Positions 47,601-55,341 are shown, numbered from the stretch's first letter. The stretch: 64,000 nt of DNA from Bedellia somnulentella (GCA_963576735.1 OY755170.1:25962875-26026874), one strand, 5' to 3'. A program made the numbers and translations. The notes: generated from the sequence alone by a model not told the origin.

Positions 47601-50517
47601 CTTCTTTGATTGTCACTTTTTATTCCCGCTTTTCTGGTTGTATACACTAAAAATGTTCTTTGTACACTACTACATCTCGCACAAGATATTTTTAGTCTTA
47701 TTTTGCTATGTCTTGCGTGGCTGTTCTACTAATTCCTACTCTATCACATACCCTAAAATATCATAGGGACCTAATGTCTACTGCTTTCACTCTCCGATTA
47801 TACCTTCCAGTCACACCCAATATTTGCCTCTATACATAAGCGTAGGTATGGCGTAGGCTCCAGAATAGCATCAATGATATTAAAATATTCACAGCTCCAT
47901 TTACTGAGTCACCCTTTGTCACACTTTGTATCCCCAATAAACAGGCTTCCTAGATATACAAAAGCCTTTCACGAACAAGCAATAATTATAATCTCTTGCA
48001 ACTTTTCCACCGAAGAACTAAATGACACTTGCTCTTTAACGTAGAAGAGGCATTTGTGAAAAATCCACACATTCTCAATATCATTCTATACAAGTAATTC
48101 CCGTTTCCTCTCTGATAAAAAGAATCTTGTGATAAAAATACCCATTTTATGCCAATTTTCTATAATCTTCTTTAATCATCACTAGAAATGGCGCAACTCT
48201 TATTAACTCTCAATAAAGAAATATCGTTGTACTCATTCTCATCTTCCTATACCGATCAAAACACGAGCCAATACAAAAATATAGATATCGAAAGTGTAAG
48301 TGACAGTACATACTCTTTCTACCTTTTTAGTCACATATTGTTACTTTCATTGAGACGCTCATACGCTCCACAGTTTTTATGTTCATTTAACAATGCAGTT
48401 GTTTACTGATAAAGGCGAAAGTGTGAGTTATGTATGGGCCGGTTTCTCTATTTTCATTTTCTATCTATTTTATTAATAGTACTTAAATTGCAACAATAGT
48501 TAATATTTTCTAAGCGTCGAGATATTTGCACAAGACTTTTTTAAATGTATCTATACCAAAATTATTATTTTTTAATATTGCTTTATTCGGCTATATTTTC
48601 GAACAGTTAACTGCACGGATAGTGATATTTTTAAAATGTAATGTTCCTTAAATCACTGCTTATACCAAATGAGTTTTAGTGTGATGATATATAGTTTATT
48701 TTTCTTCTGAAAGTTGCAAGTTTCTATTGATAGATTAATTTTAAATTCAGATAAAACACACTCGAACACAAATCTTTCCTCTTATTATGCTTTCATACTG
48801 TATACCTCCGAAGGTGCAGCAAAGATACTTTTTTTTCATCACTTCTTTCCTTCTTTCGTAATTTACTGGACTGAAGACGTAGCAGAGGTATTTTGATGTA
48901 CAACTAATACTCTTATTCAAACAACAGTTAATAATACTTGAATGGTAGTAAATGTAGCCATAACTTAACACGGAGTGTTAAGACCTATGTTTGAATGGAG
49001 ATAGGAAGAGCAGAAAATTAACTGTCTGCTTATATCTTGCCTTATTAGAGGAGGTAGCAACAAGGTTTATGAATAAAACCAGGTATCGTTTCTAAATCCA
49101 TAATGCCATAATTAAAATGAAAACTTGAGCTCATCGCTTGATGACTAAAGCTCTGACTCAGTCAATTAGGAATTGCAATCCTTTTTATATTCTCAAACCG
49201 CTAATTAGAACCGTTTGATTAATAGACATATACGGACAAGTAGGTATCATAAAACAATAAATACTCTTCTTATCACCTACACTTATTAATAAAAAGTGCT
49301 TTGTCAAAGAAGACAAAACTGGTTTACAATAAATTTGTAACGAGCATAAATATCACTTCATCAAACAAGCACATACATAAAATAAAATAGAACCAGTTCA
49401 CCTATTTTAGTAGCAGAGAGAATAATGCAATTGTTAATTACAAGGCTCACTATACCAACACCAGTTTGTATGAAATCTGTGGCGAACAAATGAATACAAA
49501 CGAACTAAGTGACGTATCCGATTACATCATACTCCTGTGCATCATTGGTTTAACGAATTTACTAACTTACTTAAACTCGCGCTCATTATTCCTATTGGAG
49601 TAGACAGAGACTATCGATCGCCACTTAGTACCATATTGACAAACCTCTCCTGCTCCCTTTTAAAGAATTTGATTAAGTTTAAAAACTAATTTATTGAACA
49701 TCCTTACAATACTTACAATATAAAGATTTTTTAAATATATTTAACTAAAAACCGCTATCGTAACTTGGTCTAAAAGTTCTGACCCATTTAATGGAATTTA
49801 AAGTTTACTAAGAACTGACAGGACATTCCCTAAGGTCTTACGTTATTATTAGAGGAGAAAAGCAAATGTAATGCTGTGCTGTCTATTTATCGACCCAATA
49901 ACAAAAGTTAAAGTATTCTTGTCACTGACGTGTTACAGATTGTTTAAGCTACTTAGTTTCAGGACACACATTGTTTTCATATACCATCTAAGAAAGAAAG
50001 CATATATAAGATGTTTGAATTGAACAGATAGGATAAATCAACGCTAGCAAAGTTTCCACAGCATTGTGGTCACGTGACTTCTACGAACCCAACCGGTAAG
50101 GCGCCTACTTATTTGCATTATAAATCATAACTGTGTTGCATGACAGTAGGGTTTGAACAACCTGTTTTAAGTATTTATATGAAGACTTTAAAATACTTAT
50201 TCATTGCAGACATAATATCCTCATTTCCATTTCAGGTTGAAGAAAACCAAATCAGCATTACTAAATAATTTCAAATACTATAAACTTCTGATGCACAGAA
50301 GTAACACATGTTTATCTCTAAGCTTAAAGAAAGCTTTGCATAAAACTTGACGTCGATTCATAGTGCTTGATCTCCGACAACCAACAAATAAAATAGATAT
50401 GAAAATGATGGTAACCCTACAGCTCCACCAGAGACTCACCAGAATGGTAGCGGCTCTCATTCCTCGTGAGCCGGCGGTTGGTCCGTCCGGGCGGCGAGCG
50501 GAGCAGCGCGGCCCTCG
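29246..50517 (-). CDS. DIP2: DIP2, disco-interacting protein 2 (12 visible exons, 5' end and middle missing)
   Basis: Exons in transcript order: 50440-50517, 44661-44789, 43214-43388, [assembly gap], 40939-41151, 39104-39273, 38156-38362, 36618-36839, 36006-36214, 32107-32338, 31606-31715, 29799-31405, 29246-29498. All have AG/GT borders, and the phases add up except at the gap and the 43 kb exon. The spliced product matches animal DIP2: a Ser/Pro-rich linker, part of a first AMP-binding (acyl-adenylate-forming-like) domain, then a complete second one ending in YIAYNM. About 1,200 codons are visible; DIP2 proteins are usually 1,500-1,800 residues. Known of the family: cytosolic, conserved from fungi to humans, tied to diacylglycerol/lipid homeostasis and, in Drosophila, to neuronal branching and binding of Disco. 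The adenylation signature is degenerate (STTGMLAG), as in other DIP2 proteins. The DMAP1-binding N-terminus is not seen in this window. Confidence 0.95.
29573..29602. repeat. (TA)n microsatellite
   Basis: About 14 TA units in the last DIP2 intron (29499-29798). Confidence 0.95.
29799..31405 (-). CDS. DIP2: DIP2 exon, second AMP-binding domain (large)
   Basis: A 1607-nt exon (535 codons plus 2 nt). It starts YQFISQILRWRAQSTSDHV and covers nearly the whole second adenylate-forming-like domain: GDHVALIFPPGLDL, PPHPQNLHTTLPTV, the degenerate loop YLDFSVSTTGMLAGIKMSHA, LDPYCGLGFALWCLSS, VRTCVVVAEERPRI, STSFGCRVNIAIC, GYFTIYGDES and GALDETIMLRGMRYHP. Between RRTE and DAVYVVGALDE there are about 40 residues rich in Ser, Thr, Asp and His, some 28 more than I recall for vertebrate DIP2. 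The donor splits a Cys codon (TG + C). Confidence 0.97.
31606..31715 (-). CDS. DIP2: DIP2 exon, inter-domain linker
   Basis: 110 nt. Encodes IGPASVIVGNLVQGNRLAS then AQGRDMGYSDDSDAARK, the linker before the second AMP-binding unit. Joined as TCA G + AC to give Ser-Asp. Ends on AAG before gtaat. Confidence 0.96.
32107..32338 (-). CDS. DIP2: DIP2 exon linking the two AMP-binding units
   Basis: 232 nt. Encodes SFQWMSRVLQAVDSIHQVG, then LPKTPLGGIHLGECKRRFLE and NVLMCPHTCVTNLPKPREIH, among the most conserved DIP2 blocks. Acceptor tttcag, donor gtttgt. The intron upstream (32339-36005) carries the antisense jockey-type LINE. Confidence 0.97.
32457..32640 (-). repeat. Hairpin-ended interspersed repeat, truncated copy
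   Basis: Microsatellite end and body present (gggtctccaaccgcatcg); it stops at gctccaataccctt, lacking the hairpin end. Confidence 0.85.
33275..35476 (+). CDS. jockey-type non-LTR retrotransposon ORF2, 5'-truncated (RT domain)
   Basis: A 733-residue ORF. The reverse transcriptase core runs about 265-525: NYRPISILPVLSKVFEKIM, DEQYGFTKGRSTVDA, DLTKAFDCV, GVPQGSILGPLLFLIYINDL, then FADD at 456-459. It is followed by the jockey-like thumb (KFLGIIID, SYGILLWGKAAD) and the C-terminal region. The apurinic endonuclease domain that normally precedes RT is missing, so this copy was truncated during insertion. The frame is open only back to about 33236. It lies antisense within the DIP2 intron 32339-36005. 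After the stop there is about 220 bp of 3' UTR ending near 35690 in repeats of gaaaaaatg, a likely tail. Confidence 0.93.
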   Translation: MLERTLLRTQSKSIVCRQKTEKKLSLFENNIRSSISPPMRSSESLENCLSFINELKTEFNKIFKTKVILCNTKCSFAEWATAGIRISRDHLYNIYREKSFNFNQDFIIYVRNYSKIFKKVCGEAKSRCIKHKIMNSSNKSKTVWKIINSETGKLKSPHDLNLLLDNELIQSKSQIADIFENHFINTPTQTTEKLNSCPQKALELLEQNVTKTTAQFSFKYVDNNDIIKNFKTINLKKTEDITGMSVFVINRIINIIAPHLTILFNKCIDIGEFPDCMKLSRLIPLHKSGDSQDFTNYRPISILPVLSKVFEKIMSNQMLSYFNNHNIFHDEQYGFTKGRSTVDAGVSLMKHIFNSWENSRDALGIFCDLTKAFDCVKKEIALIKLKYYGFDEQALKLMASYLHTRTLKVDINGTTSEGSEIEMGVPQGSILGPLLFLIYINDLPFMVQKYSEIVMFADDTSLIFNVARSSTSLDDVNKAISLVLHWFTVNNLVLNAKKTKCIKFTLPNVRQVDNNIVIDSEQVELVKETKFLGIIIDSKLQWGPHILTLSKRLSSAAYAVRKIREIADVETARIVYFSYFHSIMSYGILLWGKAADVHKVFVLQKRAIRSIYMLRSRYSLREKFKEIGILTVPCQYIFENLMYAKKNIGQFSKVSDRHTVNTRNKDKLHVPKWRLNKVSNSFMGLSLKMFNKLPSDILELPVASFKKAIKAMLLKKSYYSVQDFLNDKDPTRT
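36006..36214 (-). CDS. DIP2: DIP2 exon, C-terminal subdomain of first AMP-binding unit
   Basis: 209 nt. Encodes LVFVCGSRDGLMTVTGRKHN, then IATVLAVEPMKFIYRGRI and CIVAEQRPDCGEEE. The conserved DGLM.V.GR.HN and AVEPMKF.YRGRIAVF blocks identify it. Ends on a full codon before gtaag. Confidence 0.96.
36618..36839 (-). CDS. DIP2: DIP2 exon, end of first AMP-binding core
   Basis: 222 nt. Encodes VIVVVKMEGPAFLCKTDEVG, then GYWGLPGLTNTVF and YVRSGLLGFLGPGG. The TDEVGEI and TGLLGF-type blocks match the A5-A7 region of adenylate-forming enzymes as found in DIP2. Phase 2 in, 1 out. Confidence 0.95.
36911..37268 (+). mobile_element. tRNA-derived SINE, full length
   Basis: Head gatagcccagtgggtagaac with a Pol III B-box-like gttcaaatcc, body ggtgagggaaaacatcgtga and ccaaccccttcggggatatt, ending in gttatgttat. 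Flanked by ttattcaa on both sides. It lies in the DIP2 intron 36840-38155. Confidence 0.88.
37532..37607. repeat. Perfect 35-bp inverted repeat with a 6-nt loop
   Basis: Arms 37532-37566 and 37573-37607 are fully complementary by eye (starting gttagggaagttattttg), with loop gaagaa. It lies in a DIP2 intron, so it would be transcribed as a 76-nt hairpin. No flanking target duplication is obvious. Confidence 0.9.
37671..38155 (-). repeat. Tandem copies of a DIP2 exon end with its splice donor
   Basis: A roughly 71-bp unit made of the last 16-18 exon bases, the donor and about 50 bp of intron is repeated downstream of the real donor (38151-38155). Copies start at 37671, 37742 and 37813. Donor words on the coding strand are ttgag (lost) at 37671, gtgag (intact, identical context) at 37742 and gtgag at 37813 with diverged exon bases. 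The copy at 37813 was split by a hairpin-ended repeat. Confidence 0.9.
37861..38114 (-). repeat. Hairpin-ended interspersed repeat, copy 4
   Basis: Full length in reverse, from catacatacgtatactcacg to ccgacactacacagca. It inserted inside the tandem array that copies the DIP2 exon end; acaatcat on both sides may be the target duplication. Confidence 0.92.
38156..38362 (-). CDS. DIP2: DIP2 exon, first AMP-binding domain, GC-rich
   Basis: 207 nt between atag and gtgagt. Encodes VRGDAICPCAASSESLTV, then GRGVLSMAGLSHGVVRVD and LTLQDCGRVMPNC. Strongly GC-rich against AT-rich introns. Its last 16-18 bases together with the donor are tandemly repeated in the downstream intron (see 37671-38155). Confidence 0.95.
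38465..38824 (+). mobile_element. tRNA-derived SINE, full length, with clear target duplication
   Basis: Same family (head catgatagtccagtgggtag, tail tttatgttatg). The perfect 12-bp direct repeats ttaaaatgaaga at 38453-38464 and 38825-38836 show insertion by target-primed reverse transcription, in the DIP2 intron 38363-39103. Confidence 0.92.
39104..39273 (-). CDS. DIP2: DIP2 exon, first AMP-binding domain
   Basis: 170 nt. Encodes ASVALVKSRDLHWGLLAT, then SLSSLRMLLVADGANPWS and CDQFLSVFQSKG, a very conserved DIP2 block. Acceptor cgcag, donor gtaagg; the closing G completes Gly with the next exon. Confidence 0.96.
39455..39770 (-). repeat. RTE-type LINE 3'-end fragment in a DIP2 intron
   Basis: Two pieces on the minus strand: codons for MKRLMDVN (near 39720-39746) and the 3' end with the common gccgttagttcccattgggg block (39475-39540). 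Interrupted by about 160 bp of other sequence. Confidence 0.7.
39890..40045 (-). pseudogene. DIP2: Partial duplicate of a DIP2 exon and its downstream intron
   Basis: Matches 40885-41035: about 55 bp of intron, the donor gtacat, then about 100 bp of exon reading ILANVLCGMHVLFIPYALM and ELSPASWMHVITKY, with one Lys-to-Glu change and several silent ones. It lacks the 5' part of the exon and any acceptor, so it cannot be spliced as the exon. It ends where the fold-back element starts. Confidence 0.88.
40055..40845. mobile_element. Fold-back DNA element with long inverted ends, carrying nested SINEs
   Basis: Ends aatactacagtgacctacgt (40055) and its near complement (to 40845). The arms continue inwards through gttacaatactaca and accttaaaatcatgctctac, and the right arm is split by the SINE pair. 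Outside the ends, gcacgctta occurs in inverted form too, so the true termini may extend further. No ORF of its own. Confidence 0.75.
40239..40790. mobile_element. Nested pair of SINE copies
   Basis: A minus-oriented SINE (40239-40412 and 40647-40790) is interrupted by a 5'-truncated plus-oriented SINE (about 40413-40646). The outer copy is flanked by tctgtgtagta on both sides, inside the arm of a fold-back element. Confidence 0.85.
40939..41151 (-). CDS. DIP2: DIP2 exon, first AMP-binding domain (part)
   Basis: 213 nt between cag and gtacat. It encodes ASMLSHCRTVSVACKYTEGE, then VLDFKRETGLWHAILASVLC and ALMKLSPASWMHVITKY. This is the stretch after the degenerate adenylation loop of the first domain. 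It ends AG and completes Arg with the next exon. A 5'-truncated duplicate of this exon lies downstream at about 39944-40045. Confidence 0.95.
41448..41647. other. Assembly gap, 200 N
   Basis: Exactly 200 N, the usual placeholder for a gap of unknown size. It falls in the DIP2 intron interval where the exons for the first part of the first AMP-binding domain should be. None is recognisable in the sequenced flanks (41152-41447 and 41648-43213). The flanking exons cannot be joined in frame: one ends with one base of a codon and the other begins with one. Confidence 0.98.
41648..43213. other. DIP2 intronic sequence right of the gap, no exon seen
   Basis: Minus-strand frames of 66-76 codons here do not resemble DIP2. 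A short hairpin-repeat fragment is at 41925-41965. Confidence 0.6.
43214..43388 (-). CDS. DIP2: DIP2 exon, acidic/proline-rich linker, with a one-base frame break
   Basis: The acceptor cag and donor gtaag are clear. The first half reads STSSDEDSCAGDAELPPPPE in the frame set by the upstream exon, but the end (ETPAPRTELDLAEMPHLPT) lies in the next frame. The exon is 175 nt, whereas the phases need 174. A C8 run in the coding strand (43311-43318 region of the window, read as G8) would restore the frame if it were C7. Sequencing error or a real indel are both possible; error is more likely in a conserved gene. Confidence 0.88.
43481..43728 (+). repeat. Hairpin-ended interspersed repeat, copy 3
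   Basis: Full length from ctgtgtagtgtcgg to the (TATG) tail, in the DIP2 intron 43389-44660, close to the 43 kb exon. Confidence 0.92.
44316..44417 (-). repeat. tRNA-derived SINE, 3' fragment
   Basis: Contains cataaacgttcacgccg, ccccgaaggggttggcagag and ctagtttccagagaagg, the tail part only, in the DIP2 intron 43389-44660. Confidence 0.88.
44661..44789 (-). CDS. DIP2: DIP2 exon, linker with PMPSKRTS motif
   Basis: Acceptor tttacag, donor gtaag. The 129 nt encode VRQEAVQQALAEMQNRP and SLPMPSKRTS followed by MARSPDRDRHEL. This is the conserved stretch that follows the RYHS segment in insect DIP2. Phase is 2 nt in, 1 nt out, matching both neighbours. Confidence 0.93.
46395..46485 (-). repeat. 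RTE-type LINE 3'-end remnant
   Basis: Minus-strand remnant with tacatacatattctcg, agattatcgattggcc and gcaagcctctcacgctcg, matching the RTE 3' end seen at 39475-39540. Confidence 0.55.
49572..49665 (-). repeat. RTE-type LINE 3'-end remnant
   Basis: Minus-strand match including gactatcgatcgccacttag, the same block as at 39505-39525, in the large DIP2 intron. Confidence 0.65.
50440..50517 (-). CDS. DIP2: DIP2 exon (first visible)
   Basis: A 78-nt exon between ctgcag and gtgag. It encodes RAALLRSPPGRTNRRL then TRNESRYHS, the basic linker after the DMAP1-binding domain. It ends TCT G, which joins the next exon's AA to give Glu. No in-frame ATG lies upstream before a stop, so this is an internal exon and the start codon lies further 5' (to the right). 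It is very GC-rich compared with its surroundings. Confidence 0.85.
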
Positions 50518-51302
50518 CTGCAGACCCGACAAACAAACGTTCAGCTCACACGCACAATACAATACACCACAGACAAACAAAATGGCGCCGGAATGCAAAA
50601 GCGCGCGCGTTACACTCACTTTGACAGTTGACAGAATGAGTTTTTTAAATATTGATCTCAATCTCATATAAATTCATAATCAAATTTAACCTGAATTGAA
50701 TGAGCAACCGTAGTTACATATTTAAGTATTAATTTATAATAAGACGTATTATTATACACGTTCTATTTCTAGCTATTAAGTAATCCAACTAAATGTATCT
50801 GGTTAGTTAGTACTCCCTAATTAATAACGCATTCTGCCAATCATATATAAATAATATTATCTTGAATATAATACTATAGACGATAGTTTATAATGTTAGA
50901 TAAAACAACTTTTGTCTAAGAACATTTGCGGTTCGAACCAATGATATCGATTTAAGCTGTTGTTAAGAGTAATTAGTAATGAGCTCATATAATTTTCCTT
51001 TGTAAAAAATCTCTGTTAAGACAAGATCAACAAGTGTTTTGAGGCGATTAGGTAACTACTTTCATGTTTGATTTGTTCTTTAGTGAAACATGAATATTAA
51101 ATGGGTAAATAAGACAAAGATAAAAAAAACGTTGTTAGACCGTAAAAATGAGTCTAAAAAGACCCTAGCTCACAATTGATACAAAGACGACACCCAGAAA
51201 ATCTCGATAGAAAACTGTTTTTATATAAAATATTTATTTTTCCGATAAAATAGGCAAATTTAAACGTTAACATTTTATGACTGCACACCTAGCACCTGGG
51301 TA

Positions 51303-52593
51303 CGAGGGCTGCTATTTATGTATCCGGAATAAAAAAAAGAAACAAACATATATCAATTAATATGGTTTTATTGCTTCTCAAAATATTCGCCGCTCAGATC
51401 TATACACTTTTGCATGCGTTGAAACCAATTTTCATAGCACTTTTTCCACTCAGACTGAGGTATCTCCAAAACGTGCATTTTGAACGCATCGACTGCCTCT
51501 TCGCGGCTCGAAAAACGTTGACCACGTAATTTTTTCTTCACATTTGGAAATAAATAAAAATCATTGGGTGCCAAATCAGGGCTGTACGGCGGATGACCTG
51601 TCAATTCGATCTTTTGAGCTTCTAAAAACTGAGTTGTGACGGCCGACCTGTGACAGCTAGCATTGTCGTGATGCAGAATGATTCTACGTTGTCGGTTAGT
51701 CTTTCTTATTTGTTCAAAGACTTCCGGCAAACAAATGGTCGTATACCACTCCGAATTAACAGTTTTACGATTCTCTAAAGGCACTGTAGCTACATGGCCA
51801 TTTATACCAAAAAAACAAGCGACCATTTGCTTCAATGTGCTTTTTGCACGAATAACTTTTGTTGGGTTCGGCTCATCTTGGAACACCCACACCGTGGACT
51901 GCTGCTTAGTTTCGGGGTCGTAAGCGTAGATCCAAGATTCGTCACCTGTGTAGATATTATAAACAGCTTTTGACGCACCACGGTTGTATTTTTTTAACAT
52001 TTCTTTGCACCAATCGACACGAGCCTGTTTTTGATCAATACTCAAGTTGTGCGGAATCCAACGGGAGCAAATTTTTTTTACAGCTAAATGTTCATGAAGT
52101 ATCTTATGTATGCTCGTCATACTAATGCCCAGAGATGCCTCTATCTCACGATATGTAACATGACGATCTTGAGTTATTAGTTCCCGGACAGCATCGATGT
52201 TTTGAGGTACAACGACCGTTTTAGGGCGACCTTCTTTAATTTCATCAGTAAGCTTAGATCGTCCACGATTAAACTCGCTAAACCAGTGATACACAGTGGT
52301 CTTTGAGGGTGCTTCATCCCCAAAAGTCGAAGTAAGCTGATCGATGCACTGTTTTTGAGTTAGACCACGCCGAAAATCGTAAAAAATCATGGCACGAAAA
52401 TGTTCACGAGTTAAATCCATGGTGGTGAAGACACGCAATTTTCAAAATGACGCTACGATGTGAAAACAATTGACAGTCACATAAAAATAAATGTATTCTA
52501 AAGCTAAAGAGTTCTATTTTTAAATGATGTAATTACTTTTTAAATTATTGTTCTGTAAGTGGCCAGTTCCGGATACATAAATAGCAGCCCTCG
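51303..52593 (-). mobile_element. mariner element, structurally complete
   Basis: A 1291-bp element with perfect 27-bp terminal inverted repeats (51303-51329 and its complement at 52567-52593, starting cgagggctgcta). It is flanked by TA on both sides (51301-51302, 52594-52595), the Tc1/mariner target duplication. It contains an uninterrupted transposase. It lies 5' of the first visible DIP2 exon, on the same strand as DIP2. Confidence 0.95.
51368..52420 (-). CDS. mariner transposase, apparently intact
   Basis: 350 residues from the ATG at 52420 (MDLTREHFRAMIFYDFRRG); the open frame runs 6 codons further but without ATG. The N-terminal paired HTH region (REHFRAMI..., TTVYHWFSEF) recognises the inverted repeats. 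The catalytic triad is visible: D160 in TGDESW, D252 in HHDNASCH, D287 in YSPDLAPNDFYLFP, with 34 residues between the second and third Asp (DD34D, typical of mariner). The WIPHNLS and YSPDLAPND motifs and the length agree with full-size mariner transposases. No stop or frameshift, so it could be active or recently active. It cuts and pastes the surrounding element. Confidence 0.96.
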   Translation of the reverse strand: MDLTREHFRAMIFYDFRRGLTQKQCIDQLTSTFGDEAPSKTTVYHWFSEFNRGRSKLTDEIKEGRPKTVVVPQNIDAVRELITQDRHVTYREIEASLGISMTSIHKILHEHLAVKKICSRWIPHNLSIDQKQARVDWCKEMLKKYNRGASKAVYNIYTGDESWIYAYDPETKQQSTVWVFQDEPNPTKVIRAKSTLKQMVACFFGINGHVATVPLENRKTVNSEWYTTICLPEVFEQIRKTNRQRRIILHHDNASCHRSAVTTQFLEAQKIELTGHPPYSPDLAPNDFYLFPNVKKKLRGQRFSSREEAVDAFKMHVLEIPQSEWKKCYENWFQRMQKCIDLSGEYFEKQ

Positions 52594-52727
52594 TATCATT
52601 TACTAAATATATAAATAAGAAAAGCATCGCCTTACAAAACAGAATCTAATAAATTATTCATTTTTCAAAACTACAAATCGTTAACCTTTATGTGCTAGCT
52701 ATGTTGTTTTGAATTAAAATCCAACTA

Positions 52728-52905
52728 ACCCATTTCTGCCCGCGCGGGTGACGTAAGAAGCGACTTGTAAAGAAAGGGCTTGAAACCTTTCACTAACCAT
52801 TCTTTTTACATATTTTCCCACTGAACTTCCGAAAGTGGTTAAAAAAATCTAAGTCTAAGGCTCTGGCTTCTTCTCTTTGCGATTTATAGCCGTAAGTATA
52901 GATAG
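52728..52905 (+). repeat. Hairpin-ended interspersed repeat, old copy
   Basis: Body only: cccatttctgccc, ttccgaaagtggtt, tttatagccgtaagtata; the hairpin end is lost. Confidence 0.65.
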
Positions 52906-53456
52906 GTGCGTTTTCTTATTTCGTGTGACATTAATCACTTAATGAAATAACTTATTTGGATAATTTAAAACATTAACACTATTGATGCTTTTAAGCAAAA
53001 ATACCCTTCATATTTAAAAATTCTAATCAAACATGGTCACTTATATAATCAAAGTCATTTACAGTTAGCCAGAACGGCTGTAAGTGTAAGAGGCAAATTA
53101 AAAGAACATTTTATTTGCCACAGATATAATAATCTACCCACCGCAAAAAAAGTAAATAATCGTATTACTTCAAGTGAACAAATTCTTGTTTCTTATATAA
53201 TAGCAGTTTATTATCAAAAGGTTATTTATATTATTTATATCTTATTTATTATAAAAAAAAAACAATCTTCCTTTCTATTATGTAATCTGTAAGTCATAGC
53301 CTATAACTTCCTTGGACATTAGAGGAACAAAACCATAGATAATAATACTGGCTAATTAACCACAAATTCGTCAAAAAAAAAAGAATATGTCATTAAAAAA
53401 CTGTCAATTTTTTTCGCTTGCTCTTGTAGGAAAAAAAAGATAGCTTTTATTTTGTG

Positions 53457-54278
53457 ATGTCGATAGCAATGAATAGTGAACGCGAAACTAGAGTAGAAGT
53501 TGACATAGTTCGTTTAAGTGACGATTCTCTTGATGAATTACTGCGTTCTTCGGCAGCTACTCTAAAAGATATATTGGAAGATAAACAGGATTCAGAGCCC
53601 GACGAAAGCATTGTTTGTGAAATATGCAAGAAACGGTACAAATCAAAAAATACTATTCAGATACATCAAAAGCTGAAACATCCTGAGGGTAACGCCAAAG
53701 TTACCTGTACAATATGCAATAAAGAGTACTCTTCTGAGCTGAGTCTAAAAAAGCATGTCGGTTACATGCATCGATACCGACACCGCTGCGTCGTGTGCTA
53801 CCGGACGTTCGCCACCCCGGCCGCGCTGGACGAACACAGCCAACTCTGCACTCAAGAGCTATCGGAATGCTCGGTTTGCAAAAAGATGTTTCACTCGAGA
53901 CTGTCATTGAAGAGTCACATAAAATACAAGCACGGGGAAGGTGAAATCTATTGCCAGTATTGCCGCAGAAACTTTACTTCGCGGCGAAAATTGCTCAACC
54001 ACTTGGATAACATACATTCTGGTGTGAACAGCACTTGCGCGGAGTGCGGTCTACAATTCAGGAGCGGGGCTGGTCTTCGAAGTCATATCCTGCACAAACA
54101 TACGTCCAATACTCCTCGCTGTGTGTACTGCAAGAAGTTGTTCACGACCAAACGAACTCTGGACAAGCACTTGATGAATTACCATCGGCGATTCATTTGT
54201 TGGGTCTGCCAAGGACAGTTCACCAACTCGAATGAACTGGTGCAACATATTGTTGATGAGCACCAAATTAGGAAATAG
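53457..54278 (+). CDS. C2H2 zinc-finger protein, single exon, eight fingers
   Basis: A 273-residue ORF from the ATG at 53457 (MSIAMNSERE). After an acidic N-terminus of about 50 residues come eight zinc fingers at roughly 54-75, 84-105, 111-131, 138-159, 166-187, 194-215, 222-243 and 248-269. All have C-X2-C-X12-H-X3/4-H spacing, except finger 3 (CVVC...H-X3-C), which is C2HC. Linkers do not follow TGEKP, as is common for insect ZAD-less fingers. Probably a nuclear DNA-binding regulator; the target is unknown. It ends two residues after the last finger's IRK. AATAAA-like signals (aataaaaaat) follow at about 54300. The gene is intronless and opposite in orientation to DIP2, so either a nested gene or a retrogene. 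I do not recognise an ortholog. Confidence 0.85.
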   Translation: MSIAMNSERETRVEVDIVRLSDDSLDELLRSSAATLKDILEDKQDSEPDESIVCEICKKRYKSKNTIQIHQKLKHPEGNAKVTCTICNKEYSSELSLKKHVGYMHRYRHRCVVCYRTFATPAALDEHSQLCTQELSECSVCKKMFHSRLSLKSHIKYKHGEGEIYCQYCRRNFTSRRKLLNHLDNIHSGVNSTCAECGLQFRSGAGLRSHILHKHTSNTPRCVYCKKLFTTKRTLDKHLMNYHRRFICWVCQGQFTNSNELVQHIVDEHQIRK

Positions 54279-55341
54279 TGATTGTTTTTGTTCTTAAGAA
54301 TAAAAAATATATTTTAAATATTGTTTTTCATTACTTTTCTATTTCTATCTTCAAAAGCAGTGTCGTTAGGCACAATCAAGTTTATTTTTATCACTTTTAT
54401 ACTCCCTAGAACATATGATATTATTTATAGCCTTATTAGATTTTAATTGATATTTAAGTTTCTATGATGGGAGACAAATACCCACTTACTAATGACATCT
54501 TGCCAAGGAAAAAAATGTGCGAAATGCAGTTTATAGTTATTATTAATTGCAATAACTGATTCTTGATTAATTCTATCTATAATTTCAACCACAGCAAGCC
54601 GTTATAATATCTAGACGCACAGAAACAAAATGGCTAGAAATTAATAGAAAATAATAGTTTTTATTAAATAACGATTCCTACTTCGAAAAACTAATTAATT
54701 ATAACTGTTCTTAAACTAAGAACTTACATCTCAAATCACTCGTTGGTACTGTTTAAGATTCTCTAACAATCACAAGTTGCAACGAATATCTTGGACTATT
54801 TTCCCGATGGTCCACTCAACGTAAGAACTACAATCACAATGAAGTGCGTTTATACTGTTAAGGGTAGCTCTCCTCCCCGCGGACCGAAGTCGCACTTACA
54901 CCCGCTCCATCTTGATTTGTACCGCCTACACCCTCCCCTTTCTTTTATCAAGAAACGCCTCACCCAATAGCTTCTTAGTAGTTCTAAAAATATCGTGGAT
55001 CAGCCTCAGTACACTTAATAGAATAATCTATATTCTAGACAAACGACGATTCGAGGCGACTAAAATTATGCCTTTGCAAATGTCACCTAACTTCGTCTGG
55101 AATTGTTAGATCATTCCAGTACGGTGTTAATCTAAGACAATGAATAACAAAACACAGAGGTTCTTATCCATCTGCATCAGATCTCGATTTTATACTACAA
55201 CTTTATTTACAAGTATCGCCTACATCTCTATTTTCTGTGACCTATATGCTACAAGTCATAATATAATTGGAAATATATTTTAACGTGGCATTAAAGAATT
55301 AAGAACCAATTTATTACACAGAATTGGCGACTCTTATGTTT

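Larger units (their letters stand above)
44790..50439. other. Large DIP2 intron
   Basis: 5.6 kb, AT-rich, with RTE remnants at 46395 and 49572 and unclassified repeat debris at about 45780-46150. No coding exon recognised. Frames at 48188-48409 and 48714-48896 have no recognisable features. Confidence 0.65.

Noticed and set aside
50278..50671. Long frames on both strands around 50.3-50.7 kb, including a plus-strand MAPECKSARV start
   Set aside because: They overlap the real 78-nt DIP2 exon in other frames; the openness is caused by local GC richness.
51678..51923. 81-codon plus-strand frame
   Set aside because: Antisense shadow of the mariner transposase.
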